A stretch of 64,000 bases of DNA from Nitrosomonadales bacterium (GTDB lineage Bacteria > Pseudomonadota > Gammaproteobacteria > Burkholderiales > Gallionellaceae), in contig JACRME010000013.1 in assembly GCA_016235045.1 (NCBI GenBank), positions 124,001 to 188,000 on the forward strand, given 5' to 3'. The position numbers and the translations under genes were made by a program. Positions within the stretch are counted from its first letter, which is position 1, and every line of letters starts with the position of its first letter. This document shows positions 63,995 to 64,000 of this stretch, in pieces. The notes beneath the pieces are model-generated. The model was not told where the DNA came from, made no database searches, and saw nothing but the letters and a program-made list of their open reading frames with translations.

Positions 63995-64000
63995 ATGCCG

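Overview
The window is a chromosomal segment of a Gram-negative betaproteobacterium. The layout points there: tpiA-secG-tRNA-Leu followed by a complete 14-gene nuo cluster, an HrcA/HemH pair, and bamE-dapB and carAB in betaproteobacterial style. Short hairpin repeats are scattered between and even inside genes. The gene content (respiratory complex I, a CxxCH redox sensor, a small cytochrome c) suits an environmental respiratory organism, possibly related to Gallionellaceae/Nitrosomonadales; that placement is inference. No rRNA, prophage, insertion sequence or CRISPR array was seen.

Layout. 1-14182 (minus) holds nuoA to nuoN for NADH:quinone oxidoreductase, with nuoN cut by the window edge, preceded by tRNA-Leu(GAG), secG and tpiA. 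15692-19472 (plus) is a Pho-box-driven pstSCAB phosphate transporter without phoU. It is followed by a CBS-domain histidine kinase and a two-receiver response regulator. 22029-26813 (minus) is the rlmE-ftsH-folP-glmM housekeeping block. Then come yhbY (plus), greA and carAB (minus). 32401-35556 (plus) carries an unusual alpha/beta-hydrolase/AMP-binding fusion and mntP. 35731-40020 (minus) holds a zinc-ribbon membrane protein, dapB, bamE, recN and nadK. 40071-42199 (plus) is hrcA-hemH. A diguanylate cyclase and orn (minus) follow, then a plus-strand run of M48 peptidase, small cytochrome c, pterin dehydratase and rsgA. 47435-49637 (minus) is an isolated gspA-gspB pair.

49749-59962 (minus) is the most interesting region: a complete yfaA-T-S-Q-P bacterial alpha-2-macroglobulin locus. 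The giant macroglobulin carries a thioester motif (CVEQ). The accessory genes show hidden cell-wall-enzyme signatures: YfaT looks NlpC/P60-like, and YfaQ appears to combine a penicillin-binding-protein-like region, a SpoIID-like region and an HExxH motif. The YfaP gene is duplicated in tandem. An AT-rich gap, an AmpE/CobD-family membrane protein and cysD-cysN sulfate activation genes close the window.

Recurrent theme: compact inverted repeats sit in intergenic gaps (30986-31055, 35566-35600, 62801-62914, 63871-63994), and two appear to have been absorbed in frame into proteins (CarA and the hydrolase/AMP-binding fusion). A 46-bp duplication of the nuoD 5' end creates a short upstream reading frame inside the nuo operon.
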